Shown: positions 1 to 9,789, counted from the first letter of the stretch. The stretch: DNA of 64,000 nt from Dokdonella sp. (GCA_019634795.1 JAHCAR010000001.1:434001-498000), one strand, 5' to 3'. Numbers and translations are program-made. Notes: generated by a model not told the origin, from the sequence alone.

Positions 1-1841
1 TGGAAGATGTACTTGTCGTAACGGGTCTTCAGGTAGGCCAGGTTGCCGCTGACCAGCCAGCCCTCGGCAGGCAGCCACTGGTATTCGAACTCGAGTCCCT
101 TGGCCGTGCCCTTGCCGGCATTCGTGAAGTCGCCGAAGAATGCATCGTTGGTGCCGTCGCCATTGCTGTCGTAGGCGGTGAACACCGAGAGCTGGATGTC
201 CTGGTAGTCGTTGTAGAACGCGGCGACGTTGAGGAACAGCGATTCATCGAGCAAGGACATCTTGCTGCCGACCTCGAAACTGTCGACCTGCTCGTCCTTG
301 AACGGTTCGGCGGAGCGCGGCACCGCGGTAGCCTGGGCGCGGATGTTGTAGCCACCGGACTTGAAGCCGCGCGAGAACGAGGCGTACATCATCACTTCCG
401 GCGTGGCCTGGTAGTCGAGCGAGATCTTCGGCGAGGTGTTCTTGAAGTTGATCGTCTTGTCGAAATCCGCGGCCACCGAGATCGGCGTGGTGTAGGTGCC
501 GTCCGAGTAGCCGCGATTGAGCACGACCGCATGCTTGTCCTCGTCGGTGTAGCGGATGCCGGCGTCGAGCTTGAGGGTGTCGGTCAGGTCGAAGGTCCAG
601 TCGCCATAGACCGCGATGCTGTCGGTGTAGACGGTCCCCTGGGTGTCGCCGAACAGCAGGTTGAAGAAGTTGTTGAGGACCTGGCCGCCGGCATCGCCGC
701 TGAAGCTGTAGAGGCCGATGACGCCGCGCGAGCTGCCGCCGGCATCGTAGTTGACCTGAAGTTCGTTGGTCGTCTGGCTGTCGCTGTAGAAGGCCTTGAC
801 GTCGGCGATCGGCGCCTGGGTCGTGTCGAAATCGATATTGGTTTCGGTATCGGAGGAACGATGGGCGAGGATGTACTTCAGCGTCCAGGCGTCGCTCATG
901 ACCCAGGTCGCGGTCGCCGAGGCGCCATCCATGCTCGTGTCGTTGACGTTGGGCATGCCGTTGCGCACGTCGTAGCGTGAATCGAGCGGCGGCGCGGTCG
1001 GCACGAAACGGTTCGGCAGCAGCATCTTCGCGCCACGCACGCCGGACTGGTCGTCCATCCAGTCGTAGTTGAAGATGATGTCGAAGGTTTCGCTGGCGTA
1101 GATGCCGAAGCTGACCCGCGCGGCGTTGATCTCCTTGTCGCTGACCGGCTGCTTGGTGACGATGTTCTCGCCGAAGCCGTCGCGATTGAGGCTGGCCACG
1201 GCGACGCGGCCACGGAACATGCCGCCCTCGTCGAGGGCGCCGCCGACCGCGGCCTTGGCGTCGAGCTGGCTGTAGTTGCCGACCGTGATCTGGCCGTAGC
1301 CGCCGAACTTTGGACTGAGCTGGCGCGAGACGTACTTGATCGCACCACCGATCGTGTTCTTGCCGTATAGCGTGCCCTGCGGACCGCGCAGCACTTCGAC
1401 GCGCTCGACGTCGAAGACATCGAGCAGGGCGCCCTGCGGACGTGCGATGTAGACGTCATCGAGGTAGATGCCGACGCCGGGGTCGACACCCCAGAGCGGA
1501 TCCGACTGGCCGACGCCACGGATGTAGGCCGTGACGGTGCTGCTCGATCCGCGCGCGGCATAGATGGTCAGGTTCGGCACCTGGCCGCCGAGATCGCTGA
1601 GATCCTCGATGTTAAGCGTATCGACGCGCTCGGGCGTGAACGCGGTCACCGCGACCGGCACGTCCATCAGGGTTTCCTTGCGCTTGCGCGCGGTGACCGT
1701 GATGCCCTCGAGCTTGGTCACAGCGGCCGACTGGCCCTCGTCGGGCGAAGCCGTGCTCTCGGTGTCCTGGGCGTGGGCGCTGGCGTAGCACGCCAGGCCC
1801 AGGACCACGCTGATGGCCAGACTGATCTTGGTGCGTTTCAT
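1..1841 (-). CDS. TonB-dependent outer-membrane receptor (3' end beyond window)
   Basis: Outer-membrane beta-barrel that takes up a large substrate using TonB energy. About 613 codons are visible, from the ATG at 1841 to the left edge, so the C-terminal strands are missing. The start is followed by a typical signal peptide ending in ASAHA-QD. A TonB-box-like LEGITVTARKRKE comes next, then the plug with VEVLRGPQGTLYGKNTIGG and YIRGVGQSD. The barrel shows the FSRGFKSGGYNIRA and TSPKISLDYQ patterns of the large 'DVPVAVTAF' receptor group common in Xanthomonadales and sphingomonads. It is divergent from a GntP-type permease, so a small organic acid or sugar acid is a possible substrate, but this is inference. 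Confidence 0.93.
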   Translation of the reverse strand, partial: MKRTKISLAISVVLGLACYASAHAQDTESTASPDEGQSAAVTKLEGITVTARKRKETLMDVPVAVTAFTPERVDTLNIEDLSDLGGQVPNLTIYAARGSSSTVTAYIRGVGQSDPLWGVDPGVGIYLDDVYIARPQGALLDVFDVERVEVLRGPQGTLYGKNTIGGAIKYVSRQLSPKFGGYGQITVGNYSQLDAKAAVGGALDEGGMFRGRVAVASLNRDGFGENIVTKQPVSDKEINAARVSFGIYASETFDIIFNYDWMDDQSGVRGAKMLLPNRFVPTAPPLDSRYDVRNGMPNVNDTSMDGASATATWVMSDAWTLKYILAHRSSDTETNIDFDTTQAPIADVKAFYSDSQTTNELQVNYDAGGSSRGVIGLYSFSGDAGGQVLNNFFNLLFGDTQGTVYTDSIAVYGDWTFDLTDTLKLDAGIRYTDEDKHAVVLNRGYSDGTYTTPISVAADFDKTINFKNTSPKISLDYQATPEVMMYASFSRGFKSGGYNIRAQATAVPRSAEPFKDEQVDSFEVGSKMSLLDESLFLNVAAFYNDYQDIQLSVFTAYDSNGDGTNDAFFGDFTNAGKGTAKGLEFEYQWLPAEGWLVSGNLAYLKTRYDKYIF

Positions 1842-1958
1842 GATTCCCCTCTCTGTTCGGCTTCTTGGATTCGGCAATCGGTGACTCCGCGCACGCTCGA
1901 CGGCAAGTCGCGGAGCCGGGCTTTGCGCAGTCTGAGGTGCCGTGCGCGAGCCGACACT

Positions 1959-1972
1959 TGTACCTTGGTACA
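1959..1972. promoter_or_regulatory. Candidate operator between receptor and permease genes
   Basis: Perfect inverted repeat TGTACC-TT-GGTACA in the 205-bp region between the divergent TonB receptor and GntP-type permease genes. With one offset base the symmetry extends outward (CAC on the left, GTG on the right). Length and placement suit a dimeric GntR- or LacI-type regulator acting on both genes, but no regulator gene is adjacent, so the binding protein is unknown. Confidence 0.45.
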
Positions 1973-2046
1973 GTGGGCCGATCCGGGCCACTCTGCCGAT
2001 ACTGCCCGGACGAAGCGCGCTGCGCGCCCCTGTCCGGAGTTCGTGG

Positions 2047-3444
2047 ATGTCCCTGTTGATCGTGCTGGCCGCGCTGGCATTCCTGATGTTCGTGGCCTAT
2101 CGCGGCTACAGCGTCATTCTGTTCGCGCCGATCGCCGCCCTTGGCGCGGTCCTGCTGACCGACCCGGGCCTGGTCGCACCGATGTTCACCGGTCTGTTCA
2201 TGGAAAAGATGGTCGGCTTCCTCAAGCTCTATTTCCCGGTGTTCCTGCTCGGCGCCGTGTTCGGCAAGCTGATCGAGATTTCCGGCTTCTCGAAGTCGAT
2301 CGTCGCGGCGACGATCCGCGTGGTCGGCGCGCAGCGTGCGATCCTCTCGATCGTGCTGGTCTGTGCGGTGCTGACCTACGGCGGCGTTTCACTGTTCGTG
2401 GTCGTCTTCGCGGTCTATCCGTTCGCCGCCGAGCTGTTCCGCCAGAGCGATATCCCGAAGCGCCTGATCCCCGGCACGATCGCACTCGGCGCCTTCACTT
2501 TCACCATGGACGCCCTGCCCGGCACACCGCAGATCCAGAACATCATTCCAAGCTCGTTCTTCGGCACGACCGGCTGGGCGGCGCCGCTTCTCGGCACGGC
2601 CGGCGGCGTGTTCATCCTGATCGTCGGCATGACCTATCTCGAATCGCGCCGGCGCAAGGCGGCCCGCGCCGGCGAAGGCTACGGCGACAACCTGCTGAAC
2701 GAACCGGCGCCGTTTGCTGGCGAGCGCCTGGCCCACCCGCTGCTGGCGATCCTGCCGCTGGTCCTGGTCGGCGTGGCCAATTTCGCATTCACGCGCTGGA
2801 TCCCGGAGCTCTACGGCGAGACCCAGTCCTTCGTGCCTTCGGTGATCGGGACGGCCGCACCGGTCGTGCAGGACGTCTCGCGGCTGGCCGCGATCTGGGC
2901 CGTGCTCGGCGCCTTGCTGGTCGGCATCCTCAGCGTGATCGCGTTTGCCTGGCGTCCGGTCGTCGCGAGTTTCGCCGAAGGCACGAAGAACGCGATCGGC
3001 GGCGCCCTGCTCGCGTCCATGAACACCGCATCCGAGTACGGGTTCGGTGCCGTGATTGCCGCCCTGCCCGGCTTCCTGGCCGTGGCCACCGCGCTGCAGG
3101 CGATTCCCAATCCACTCGTCAACGAGGCGATTTCGGTCACCGCCCTGGCCGGCATCACCGGTTCGGCGTCCGGCGGCATGAGCATCGCCCTGGCCGCCAT
3201 GGCCGACAGCTTCATCGCCAACGCCAATGCCGCCGGCATCCCGATGGAAGTCCTGCATCGGGTCGCCGCGATGGCTTCTGGTGGCATGGATACCCTGCCG
3301 CACAACGGCGCCGTGATCACCCTGCTCGCGGTCACCGGACTGAGCCACCGGCAAAGCTACCGCGACATCTTCGCGATCACCGTCATCAAGACGCTCTCGG
3401 TGTTCGTCGTGATTTCGCTGTTCTACCTGACCGGCTGGGTCTGA
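2047..3444 (+). CDS. GntP-family permease
   Basis: Inner-membrane proton symporter of the gluconate permease (GntP) family, 465 aa, composed almost wholly of hydrophobic segments. Recognisable features are the N-terminal GYSVILFAPIAALGA, the VFGKLIEISGFSKSI segment, the TMDALPGTPQIQNIIP loop and the C-terminal ASGGMDTLPHNGAVITLL, all typical of the family. The ATG at 2047 is preferred because GGAG lies seven bases upstream. An in-frame start at 1942 would add a non-hydrophobic tail. The substrate cannot be read from sequence; family members carry gluconate, other sugar acids or small hydroxy acids. It is divergent from a TonB receptor, suggesting an uptake route across both membranes. Confidence 0.85.
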   Translation: MSLLIVLAALAFLMFVAYRGYSVILFAPIAALGAVLLTDPGLVAPMFTGLFMEKMVGFLKLYFPVFLLGAVFGKLIEISGFSKSIVAATIRVVGAQRAILSIVLVCAVLTYGGVSLFVVVFAVYPFAAELFRQSDIPKRLIPGTIALGAFTFTMDALPGTPQIQNIIPSSFFGTTGWAAPLLGTAGGVFILIVGMTYLESRRRKAARAGEGYGDNLLNEPAPFAGERLAHPLLAILPLVLVGVANFAFTRWIPELYGETQSFVPSVIGTAAPVVQDVSRLAAIWAVLGALLVGILSVIAFAWRPVVASFAEGTKNAIGGALLASMNTASEYGFGAVIAALPGFLAVATALQAIPNPLVNEAISVTALAGITGSASGGMSIALAAMADSFIANANAAGIPMEVLHRVAAMASGGMDTLPHNGAVITLLAVTGLSHRQSYRDIFAITVIKTLSVFVVISLFYLTGWV

Positions 3445-3522
3445 AGGCTGCAGCCCGGGTAACTGGCGCAGCCTAAGGTCGCCGCAGCAAGCGCGCGGCG
3501 AATGCGCACGCCGCGAGGCAAG

Positions 3523-4863
3523 CTACTGGCCGAAGAAGCGGTAACGGTTCTTGCCGGCTCGCTTGGCCTGATACATGGCGACATCGGCCGCCTTCATCAG
3601 CTGGGCAGCGGTTACCCCGTCTTCGGGATACAGGGCCAGGCCGAACGAGGCGCTGAAAACCACTTCCTTGCCGTCGATTTCCGATGCCTGGCTGAATTCG
3701 GCGATCAGATCGTCGGCCAGCGCGCGAACCAGCTCGCGAACGGGTTGATTGGCTCCGGGGACCGCGCGTGCGATCAGGATGAACTCGTCTCCGCCGAGCC
3801 GCGCCGGCTTGGTCTCGATGCTCTCGTTGGCGTTGACGACCTGGCGGAAGCGCTCGGCGAAACGGATCAGGACCTTGTCACCGGCGTCGTGACCGAAGGC
3901 ATCGTTGACAGGTTTGAAGTTGTCGATATCGGCGAGGATCAGGGCAAACTCGCCGATCCCGGGATCGTTGACGTAGGCGTCCAGGGTCTCGCGGAACGAG
4001 CGTCGATTGGCCAGCCCGGTCAGCGAATCGGTATTGGCGATGCGGCGGATATCGCGGTCTCGCCGCGCGATTCCGTCGGTCATGCGCTCGAAGGCCTGGA
4101 CCAGCTCGCCGATTTCATCGCGCCGGTCATGCCCGGGCAGGTTCAGCGACAGATTGCCCGCTTCGATCTCGCGCGCGGCGTGGGCAAGGCGGCGGATCGG
4201 TCGGATCAGGACGCGCTGCATGACCAGGCTGATACCGATTCCGAGCACCAGGGCCAGCCCGAGCAAGGCGCCGACGCCGAGAACATAACGGCGGCTGATT
4301 TCGCCGAGCCGCCCGCTCAGTTCGTTCGACGCATCCGCCTCGTAGCGCTGCACGGAGGCCAGCGTGTAGCCGATACGCACGCCACCGAGTCTCTCGCCTC
4401 CGAGCAGGATCGGCGAGGAGACGTCGAGCACGTTGCCGCTTTGCTGGATCAGCAGCTCGCCGGACCGGATGATCGCAGCGGCGAGCGGGTCGGCCATGAC
4501 CTGTCCATAGCTGGCAATGGCTTCGGTGCCGTCGTGGATGATCGCGCCTTCGGAATCATAGACCATCACGTACTCGACATCGGGCTGTGCGCGCACGTCA
4601 TCGACGATGCGGCCGATCATTTCGAGATCGAAGTTGTACAAAGGGTTGATCAGCGCTTCGGCCGTGTTCGCGCCGACCGCTCGCGCCTGCTCGCGCAAGC
4701 GCTCGACAACCAGCCGCTGGATCGACTCTCGACTGAGCGACAGGACTTCGTCACGCATGGCCCATTGCCGCTGCAGCAGCGATCCCAGCGCGAGCACCGC
4801 AAGCAGCAGCGCTACCACGACGAGGGTCAGGAATCGGGCCTGCAAACCGAACCGGTAGGTCAT
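3523..4863 (-). CDS. Membrane-bound diguanylate cyclase (HAMP-GGDEF)
   Basis: Makes cyclic di-GMP from two GTP. It is 446 aa with a membrane segment near residues 8-28, a periplasmic sensor region to about 185 and a second membrane segment (GALLGLALVLGIGISLV). A HAMP linker (RPIRRLAHAAREIEAGNL) follows, then a C-terminal GGDEF domain with DSLTGLANRRSF and an intact RLGGDEFILIAR active site. The residues where an inhibitory RxxD I-site would lie read SIET, so product inhibition through that site is unlikely. Its ATG overlaps the stop of the upstream PhnD-like binding-protein gene by four bases. The two are probably co-translated, and the binding protein may feed ligand information to the periplasmic domain. 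Confidence 0.92.
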   Translation of the reverse strand: MTYRFGLQARFLTLVVVALLLAVLALGSLLQRQWAMRDEVLSLSRESIQRLVVERLREQARAVGANTAEALINPLYNFDLEMIGRIVDDVRAQPDVEYVMVYDSEGAIIHDGTEAIASYGQVMADPLAAAIIRSGELLIQQSGNVLDVSSPILLGGERLGGVRIGYTLASVQRYEADASNELSGRLGEISRRYVLGVGALLGLALVLGIGISLVMQRVLIRPIRRLAHAAREIEAGNLSLNLPGHDRRDEIGELVQAFERMTDGIARRDRDIRRIANTDSLTGLANRRSFRETLDAYVNDPGIGEFALILADIDNFKPVNDAFGHDAGDKVLIRFAERFRQVVNANESIETKPARLGGDEFILIARAVPGANQPVRELVRALADDLIAEFSQASEIDGKEVVFSASFGLALYPEDGVTAAQLMKAADVAMYQAKRAGKNRYRFFGQ

Positions 4864-5792
4864 TCGATTTCGGCCCCGATCTTGGTGATGCCCTTGCGCA
4901 GGCGCTTGAGGTCGCGACGATCGCGCTCGTCGAGATCGAAGAAGCGCATCGAAAGGTGGAACCGGTCGAGCAGGCCGACCGCGGCCGGATCGTCCTTCAT
5001 CGCCAGCAGAACCTCGCGCAATCGCGCCCGCACGGCCGGATCGAGGTCCTTGCGCACCACCTCGACGCCGCGCGGCACCTCCCCGCTTTCGCGAAGAACG
5101 ACGAAATCGCTCTTGAAGAACTCGGGCACGTGGGTCGGATTGGTCCAGTCGAGATTGCTGACCGCGCCGACATCGACGAGGCCCTTGTGGACCCAGGTGG
5201 CGATGTTGCGTTCGGTCCGCGCGAACACGTAACCCACCGAATTCGAGACCGGCGGATCGAACGGAGAGCCGAGGATTTCCATCGGCATGCCGCGTTCGAG
5301 CAGCTCCATCGACGGAATGAAATACGCGCTGGTCGAGGTCCGATTCTGGAAAGCGATGCGATGGCCCTTGAGGTCGTCGAGCGATTTCACTTCGCCATCG
5401 CGTCGGGCGAAATAGATCGTGTGGTAGCGGCGCACGCCGTTGCGGTCGGAAATCAGAAACGGTTCGGCGCCGGCCCGGCGTTGCAGCAGCATGGCGCCAC
5501 CGGCCGTCTCGGCGACCCAGTCCACGCGACCGCGTCGGAGGTAGCTGGCCATCTGCAGGGGATCCCGCGCCATCAGTACGCGCCCTTCGCGGATGCCGAC
5601 ATCACCCATTCGCGCGACCACGTAGTCGAGCAGGGTCTTCATCGACTCGAAATTGGCCTTGGGGTCGTCGCTGACCCGGCCGATCACGAGCACGCCCGCT
5701 GATTCATCGGCGCGCGCTGGCGTCATCGCACCGAGGCAGGCGATGATTGCAGTCAGAACGGCGGTCAGGACGCTACGCAGCTGGACCTCCAC
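4860..5792 (-). CDS. PhnD-like periplasmic substrate-binding protein
   Basis: Periplasmic solute-binding protein of the phosphate/phosphonate (PhnD-like) type, 310 aa. A signal peptide covers about residues 1-28 (CLGAMTPARA then DES). The mature protein has the family pattern: VLVIGRVSDDPKANFESM at the start, GGAMLLQRRAGAEPFLI in the ligand cleft, LKGHRIAFQNRTSTSAYF and a C-terminal helix-rich lobe. No ABC permease or ATPase gene is near, so a transport role is doubtful. It overlaps the GGDEF gene, and PBP-sensor pairs of this layout are known in other proteobacteria to control cyclic-di-GMP synthesis. The ligand is unknown. Confidence 0.83.
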   Translation of the reverse strand: MEVQLRSVLTAVLTAIIACLGAMTPARADESAGVLVIGRVSDDPKANFESMKTLLDYVVARMGDVGIREGRVLMARDPLQMASYLRRGRVDWVAETAGGAMLLQRRAGAEPFLISDRNGVRRYHTIYFARRDGEVKSLDDLKGHRIAFQNRTSTSAYFIPSMELLERGMPMEILGSPFDPPVSNSVGYVFARTERNIATWVHKGLVDVGAVSNLDWTNPTHVPEFFKSDFVVLRESGEVPRGVEVVRKDLDPAVRARLREVLLAMKDDPAAVGLLDRFHLSMRFFDLDERDRRDLKRLRKGITKIGAEIE

Positions 5793-6091
5793 GCTTCCGG
5801 GCTAGCCACTGGCGCCAGCGTAGCCGAATGGACTCGTGCGCGACACCGCTGGAGACTGAAGTTTTCATTGGGCACCCCCGGCGAGATCACCGATTCCGGA
5901 CCCAATGCGCAGGCCATGCGTCCGGCGACGGTCCCGACGCGAATCGTTTCCGGCCCCGAGCGGGTCGATCCAGGGCAGGCGCGCCCACAAATGCTTCCGG
6001 ATCTCTTGCAAACGGCGTGCCGTCAGCGGCGAGCTCAGCGCTTGTCCTCAATATCAGGCGAGCCAGGCCCGGCCGCAATTCATCACTCAGG
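5793..6091. other. Intergenic stretch without a supported gene
   Basis: About 300 bases between the PhnD-like gene and the pnp terminator. It should hold the promoter of the PhnD-like/GGDEF pair near 5800-5870. A 70-codon minus-strand reading frame (5887-6099) begins with TTG inside the pnp terminator and has no recognisable domain, so I do not call it. No strong palindrome or repeat was seen. Confidence 0.4.
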
Positions 6092-6120
6092 GCAAACAAA
6101 AAGCGGGCCGAAGCCCGCTT
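6092..6120 (-). terminator. Rho-independent terminator of the pnp operon
   Basis: On the minus strand an 8-bp perfect stem AAGCGGGC / GCCCGCTT closed by a TTCG tetraloop is followed by TTTGTTTG. It lies 25 bases after the pnp stop codon and marks the end of the rimP-to-pnp operon. Confidence 0.88.
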
Positions 6121-6144
6121 CCTGTCTCAAGCCCGGGACGGAAT

Positions 6145-8250
6145 TCAGGCGCTGACGCCCTCGCCCTCTTCCACGGCCTTCATCGACAGCCGGATGCGAC
6201 CCTGCTTGTCGACCTCGAGAACCTTGACCTTGACGATATCGCCTTCCTTGAGCTTGTCAGAGACTTTCTCGACGCGCTCGTTGGAGATCTGCGAGACGTG
6301 GACGAGGCCATCCTTGCCCGGCAGGATCGTGACGAAAGCGCCGAAGTCCATCAGCTTGGCGACCTTGCCTTCGTAGATGCGACCCGGCTCGACGTCGGAA
6401 ACGATCATCTCGATGCGCTTCTTGGCCTCGTCGGCCGCGGCGCGGTTGACCGAGGCGATGATGATGGTGCCGTCATCGGTGATGTCGATCGTGGTGCCGG
6501 TTTCCTCGGTGATCGAACGGATCACCGATCCACCCTTGCCGATCACTTCGCGGATCTTGTCCGGATGGATGCGCATGGTCAGCAGGCGCGGAGCGAACTC
6601 GCTCATCTCCGTGCGTGCGGCGCCGAGCGCCTTGTTCATCTCGCCGAGGATGTGCAGGCGACCCTGCTTGGCCTGGGCCAGGGCGACCTTCATGATTTCC
6701 TCGGTGATGCCGTCGATCTTGATGTCCATCTGCAGGGCGCTGATGCCGTCCGCGCTGCCGGCCACCTTGAAATCCATGTCGCCGAGGTGATCTTCGTCGC
6801 CGAGGATGTCGGAGAGCACGACGAAATCATCGCCTTCCTTGACCAGGCCCATGGCGATACCGGCCACCGGCGCCTTCAGCGGCACGCCGGCATCCATCAT
6901 GGCCAGCGAGGAGCCGCAGACCGAGGCCATCGACGAGGAGCCGTTCGACTCGGTGATCTCCGAGACGACGCGCAGCACGTAGGGGAACTCTTCCATCGAC
7001 GGCTTGACCGCGAGCACGCCGCGCTTGGCGAGGCGGCCGTGGCCGATTTCGCGGCGCTTCGGACCCATCATGCGGCCCGCTTCGCCGACCGAGTACGGAG
7101 GGAAGTTGTAGTGGAACAGGAACGGATCCTTCGACTCGCCTTCGACGGCGTCGATGATCTGGGCATCGCGACCGGTGCCGAGGGTGACTGTGACCAGGGC
7201 CTGGGTCTCGCCGCGCGTGAACAGAGCCGAGCCGTGCGTGCGTGGCAGCACACCGGTGCGGATCGTGATCGGGCGAACCGTGTCGAGTGCGCGTCCGTCG
7301 ATGCGCTTCTTGGTCGCAAGCACCGAGGCGCGCAGCGTGGTGTACTCGAGCTCGGCGAATTCCTTGGCCAGGTCGCCGGCCGCCCAGCCATTGGCTTCGG
7401 CGTCGGCCTTGAGTCCGGCAATCACGTCCTTCCTGAGCGCACTGATGGCATCGCGACGCTCGATCTTGTCGACCACGGCATAGGCGGCGGTCAGGCGGTC
7501 GCCGACCGCGGCCTTGATCGCGGCGGTGATGGCCGGATCGCGCTCCGGCGGTGTCCAGCTGAACGACTTCTGGCCGACTTCGGCAACGAATTCGTTGATC
7601 GCCTGGATCGCCTGCTTGGCCGCATTGTGGCCGAACACGACGGCGCCGAGCATGACGTCTTCACTGAGCAGCTTGGCTTCGGATTCGACCATCAGCACCG
7701 CGTTGGCGGTGCCGGCGACGACCAGTTCGAGCTCGGAGGTCTTCAGTTCGGTCGCGGTCGGCATCAGGATGTAGTTGCCGTTCGCGTAGCCGACCTTGGC
7801 TGCGCCGATCGGGCCATTGAACGGCAGACCGGAAAGCGCGAGGGCGGCGGAGGCACCGAGCAGGGCCGGGATGTCGCCGTCGATTTCCGGATTGATCGAC
7901 ATCACGGTGGCGATGATCTGCACTTCGTTGCGGAAGAACTCCGGAAACAGCGGACGGATCGGGCGATCGATCAGTCGGGAGGTCAGCGTTTCCTTTTCGG
8001 TCTGGCGACCCTCGCGCTTGAAGAAGCCACCCGGGATACGCCCGCCTGCATAGAACTTTTCCTGGTAGTCGACCGTCAGCGGGAAGAAGTCCTGTCCTTC
8101 GCGCGCCGACTTGGCGCCGACCGCGGTGACCAGCACCACGGTATCGTCGATGCGGACGAGGACGGCACCGCTGGCCTGGCGAGCGATTTCGCCCGTCTCC
8201 AGTGTGACCTGATGATTGCCGTACTGGAATGTCTTGGTTACTTTCGCCAC
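6145..8250 (-). CDS. pnp: Polynucleotide phosphorylase
   Basis: 3'-5' phosphorolytic exoribonuclease and component of the RNA degradosome, 701 aa, the usual length. Two RNase PH-like domains flank an all-alpha region (RNase PH1 roughly 10-220, RNase PH2 roughly 310-540). They are followed by a KH domain ([20 protein letters not shown]) and an S1 domain ([20 protein letters not shown]). The start is GTG at 8250 ([11 protein letters not shown]), with AGGA about ten bases upstream. It is the last gene of the operon, downstream of rpsO as in E. coli. In E. coli pnp expression is autoregulated through RNase III cleavage of its leader; the 170-base rpsO-pnp gap here has room for that, but this is not shown. 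Confidence 0.98.
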   Translation of the reverse strand: MAKVTKTFQYGNHQVTLETGEIARQASGAVLVRIDDTVVLVTAVGAKSAREGQDFFPLTVDYQEKFYAGGRIPGGFFKREGRQTEKETLTSRLIDRPIRPLFPEFFRNEVQIIATVMSINPEIDGDIPALLGASAALALSGLPFNGPIGAAKVGYANGNYILMPTATELKTSELELVVAGTANAVLMVESEAKLLSEDVMLGAVVFGHNAAKQAIQAINEFVAEVGQKSFSWTPPERDPAITAAIKAAVGDRLTAAYAVVDKIERRDAISALRKDVIAGLKADAEANGWAAGDLAKEFAELEYTTLRASVLATKKRIDGRALDTVRPITIRTGVLPRTHGSALFTRGETQALVTVTLGTGRDAQIIDAVEGESKDPFLFHYNFPPYSVGEAGRMMGPKRREIGHGRLAKRGVLAVKPSMEEFPYVLRVVSEITESNGSSSMASVCGSSLAMMDAGVPLKAPVAGIAMGLVKEGDDFVVLSDILGDEDHLGDMDFKVAGSADGISALQMDIKIDGITEEIMKVALAQAKQGRLHILGEMNKALGAARTEMSEFAPRLLTMRIHPDKIREVIGKGGSVIRSITEETGTTIDITDDGTIIIASVNRAAADEAKKRIEMIVSDVEPGRIYEGKVAKLMDFGAFVTILPGKDGLVHVSQISNERVEKVSDKLKEGDIVKVKVLEVDKQGRIRLSMKAVEEGEGVSA

Positions 8251-8314
8251 GTTATTGTTGTCCTAATGATTCTGCGCGCGAACATCCCATCGAAGGCATG
8301 CTCATGCGTCATAT

Positions 8315-8339
8315 GAAAAGTGCGGCCACGGATGGCCGC
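8315..8339 (-). terminator. Hairpin with short U-tract between rpsO and pnp
   Basis: Minus-strand stem GCGGCCA-TCCG-TGGCCGC followed by ACTTTTC. It sits in the rpsO-pnp gap where E. coli has a partial terminator, so it probably attenuates read-through into pnp. Confidence 0.6.
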
Positions 8340-8424
8340 TCTGGACTTGATCCAGACGCGAAGCGTTGGCGCATGCACCAACGGCTGAACTAGCCGCGTT
8401 CATGGACGAACGCACGAATACAAA

Positions 8425-8694
8425 TTACCGACGCAGGCCGAGACGTTCGATCAGCGTCTTGTAGCGCTCGTTGTCCTTGCTCTTGAGGTAGTTGAGCAGG
8501 CGACGGCGCTGGTTGACCATCTTCAGGAGGCCACGACGCGAGTGGTGATCCTTGTCGTGATCGGTGAAATGCTTGGACAGGTGCTCGATGCGGGCGGAGA
8601 GCAGCGCAACCTGGACTTCCGGGGAGCCGGTGTCATTGGCGACGCGACCGTAATCGGCGATGATCTTGCTGGTGGTTTCTACGTTGAGCGACAT
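8425..8694 (-). CDS. rpsO: 30S ribosomal protein S15
   Basis: Small-subunit protein that binds 16S rRNA helices 20-22 and nucleates platform assembly; 89 aa, full length. Clear S15 signatures are [38 protein letters not shown] and the C-terminal [12 protein letters not shown]. It lies between truB and pnp, as in other gammaproteobacteria. In E. coli S15 represses its own translation through a leader pseudoknot. The 168-base leader region upstream here could hold such a structure, but I could not confirm one. Confidence 0.98.
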   Translation of the reverse strand: MSLNVETTSKIIADYGRVANDTGSPEVQVALLSARIEHLSKHFTDHDKDHHSRRGLLKMVNQRRRLLNYLKSKDNERYKTLIERLGLRR

Positions 8695-8862
8695 GTTGAT
8701 AAACCCTTATGGAACGAGGGCGAGGCTTGGGAACGGCCACCAGCCGGTGACGGTTTCCAAGCCCCGCAATGAAGTATTTGACGGGAAAGCTGCCCATTTT
8801 AGCTGGCAAAGGTGCGTTGCAACAAGTTCTATGCGGGTCTTGCGGTGCAAAAACCTGCCCGA

Positions 8863-9789
8863 TCAGCCCAGATTGAACCCGCGCAGGACTCGCAGGCTGC
8901 CGTCCGGGCGCGCTTCGGCGAGGGCCAGCAAGCGGCCGGCGGCGGACTTCGCCACCCAGGTTCCGGGTTCGAGACGGCGCTGCACCGGCTGCCCCTGACG
9001 CAGGCGCTGGCTCTCGGAATCGTCCAGAACGACCGCGGGGTAGGCCTGCAGACCGACCTCGACAGGCAGCAGGCGCTGGTCGAGGGCCGCTTCGCCTTGA
9101 CTGGCCAGTTGCTCGATTTCGGCCAATGTCGTCATTTCCGGCGAGTAAAAGGGTTCGACCCACAGGCGACGCAGTTCGGTCACGTGTGCCCCGCAGCCCA
9201 GGGCCTCGCCAAGATCGCGGACCAGGCTGCGCACATAGGTACCGGATCCGCATTCGACATGCAGGCGCAGGCGATCGGCATCGCGTGAAATCAGCTCGAA
9301 ACGGTGTACCTCGACCGGACGCGGTTCGACCACCACGCTTTCGCCGCGCCGGGCCAGCCGGTACAAGGGCTCGCCATCGCGCTTGAGCGCCGAATAAACC
9401 GGCGGCACCTGCAGGATGCGGCCACGCAGCGCCGACAGCGCCTGCTCGATCTGCGCCTCATCGAGCTCGGGGATGGCGTGGGTCTCGACAACCGCGCCGT
9501 TGGCGTCGGCACTGTCGGTGACGATGCCGAGCCGGCAAACGGTTTCGTAGGCCTTGCGCGAGCCGAGCAACAGGCCGGCGATCTTGGTCGCTTCACCGAA
9601 ACACAGGGGCAACAGGCCGGTGGCCAGCGGATCAAGGCTGCCGGTATGGCCGCCCTTGGCCGCCGCATAGAGATGGCGAACCTTCTGCAGGGCCTGGTTC
9701 GAACTGAGCCCTTGCGGCTTGTCGAGCAGGAGCAGGCCGTGAACGTCCCGCCAGCGCTTTTTCGCCGGTCTGGCCACGCGCGGACTCAA
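8863..9789 (-). CDS. truB: tRNA pseudouridine-55 synthase
   Basis: Isomerises U55 of the T-loop in most tRNAs to pseudouridine; about 304-308 aa. The catalytic motif KGGHTGSLDPLATGLLPL contains the nucleophilic aspartate, followed by GEATKIAGLLLGSRKAYE and the RNA-contact segment RILQVPPVYSALKRDGEPLY. The C-terminus carries a PUA-like domain. The frame opens with TTG at 9789, overlapping the rbfA stop (TTGA). A GTG four codons later (9777), giving M-ARPAKKRWRDVHG, matches the usual N-terminus equally well, so the exact start is uncertain. Confidence 0.96.
   Translation of the reverse strand: MSPRVARPAKKRWRDVHGLLLLDKPQGLSSNQALQKVRHLYAAAKGGHTGSLDPLATGLLPLCFGEATKIAGLLLGSRKAYETVCRLGIVTDSADANGAVVETHAIPELDEAQIEQALSALRGRILQVPPVYSALKRDGEPLYRLARRGESVVVEPRPVEVHRFELISRDADRLRLHVECGSGTYVRSLVRDLGEALGCGAHVTELRRLWVEPFYSPEMTTLAEIEQLASQGEAALDQRLLPVEVGLQAYPAVVLDDSESQRLRQGQPVQRRLEPGTWVAKSAAGRLLALAEARPDGSLRVLRGFNLG

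Noticed and set aside
3445..3474. AGGCTGC...GCAGCCT hairpin after the GntP gene
   Set aside because: A seven-base stem with a 16-base loop and no U-run is too weak to call a terminator.
5887..6099. 70-codon frame downstream of pnp
   Set aside because: It starts with TTG within the U-tract of the pnp terminator and shows no domain.
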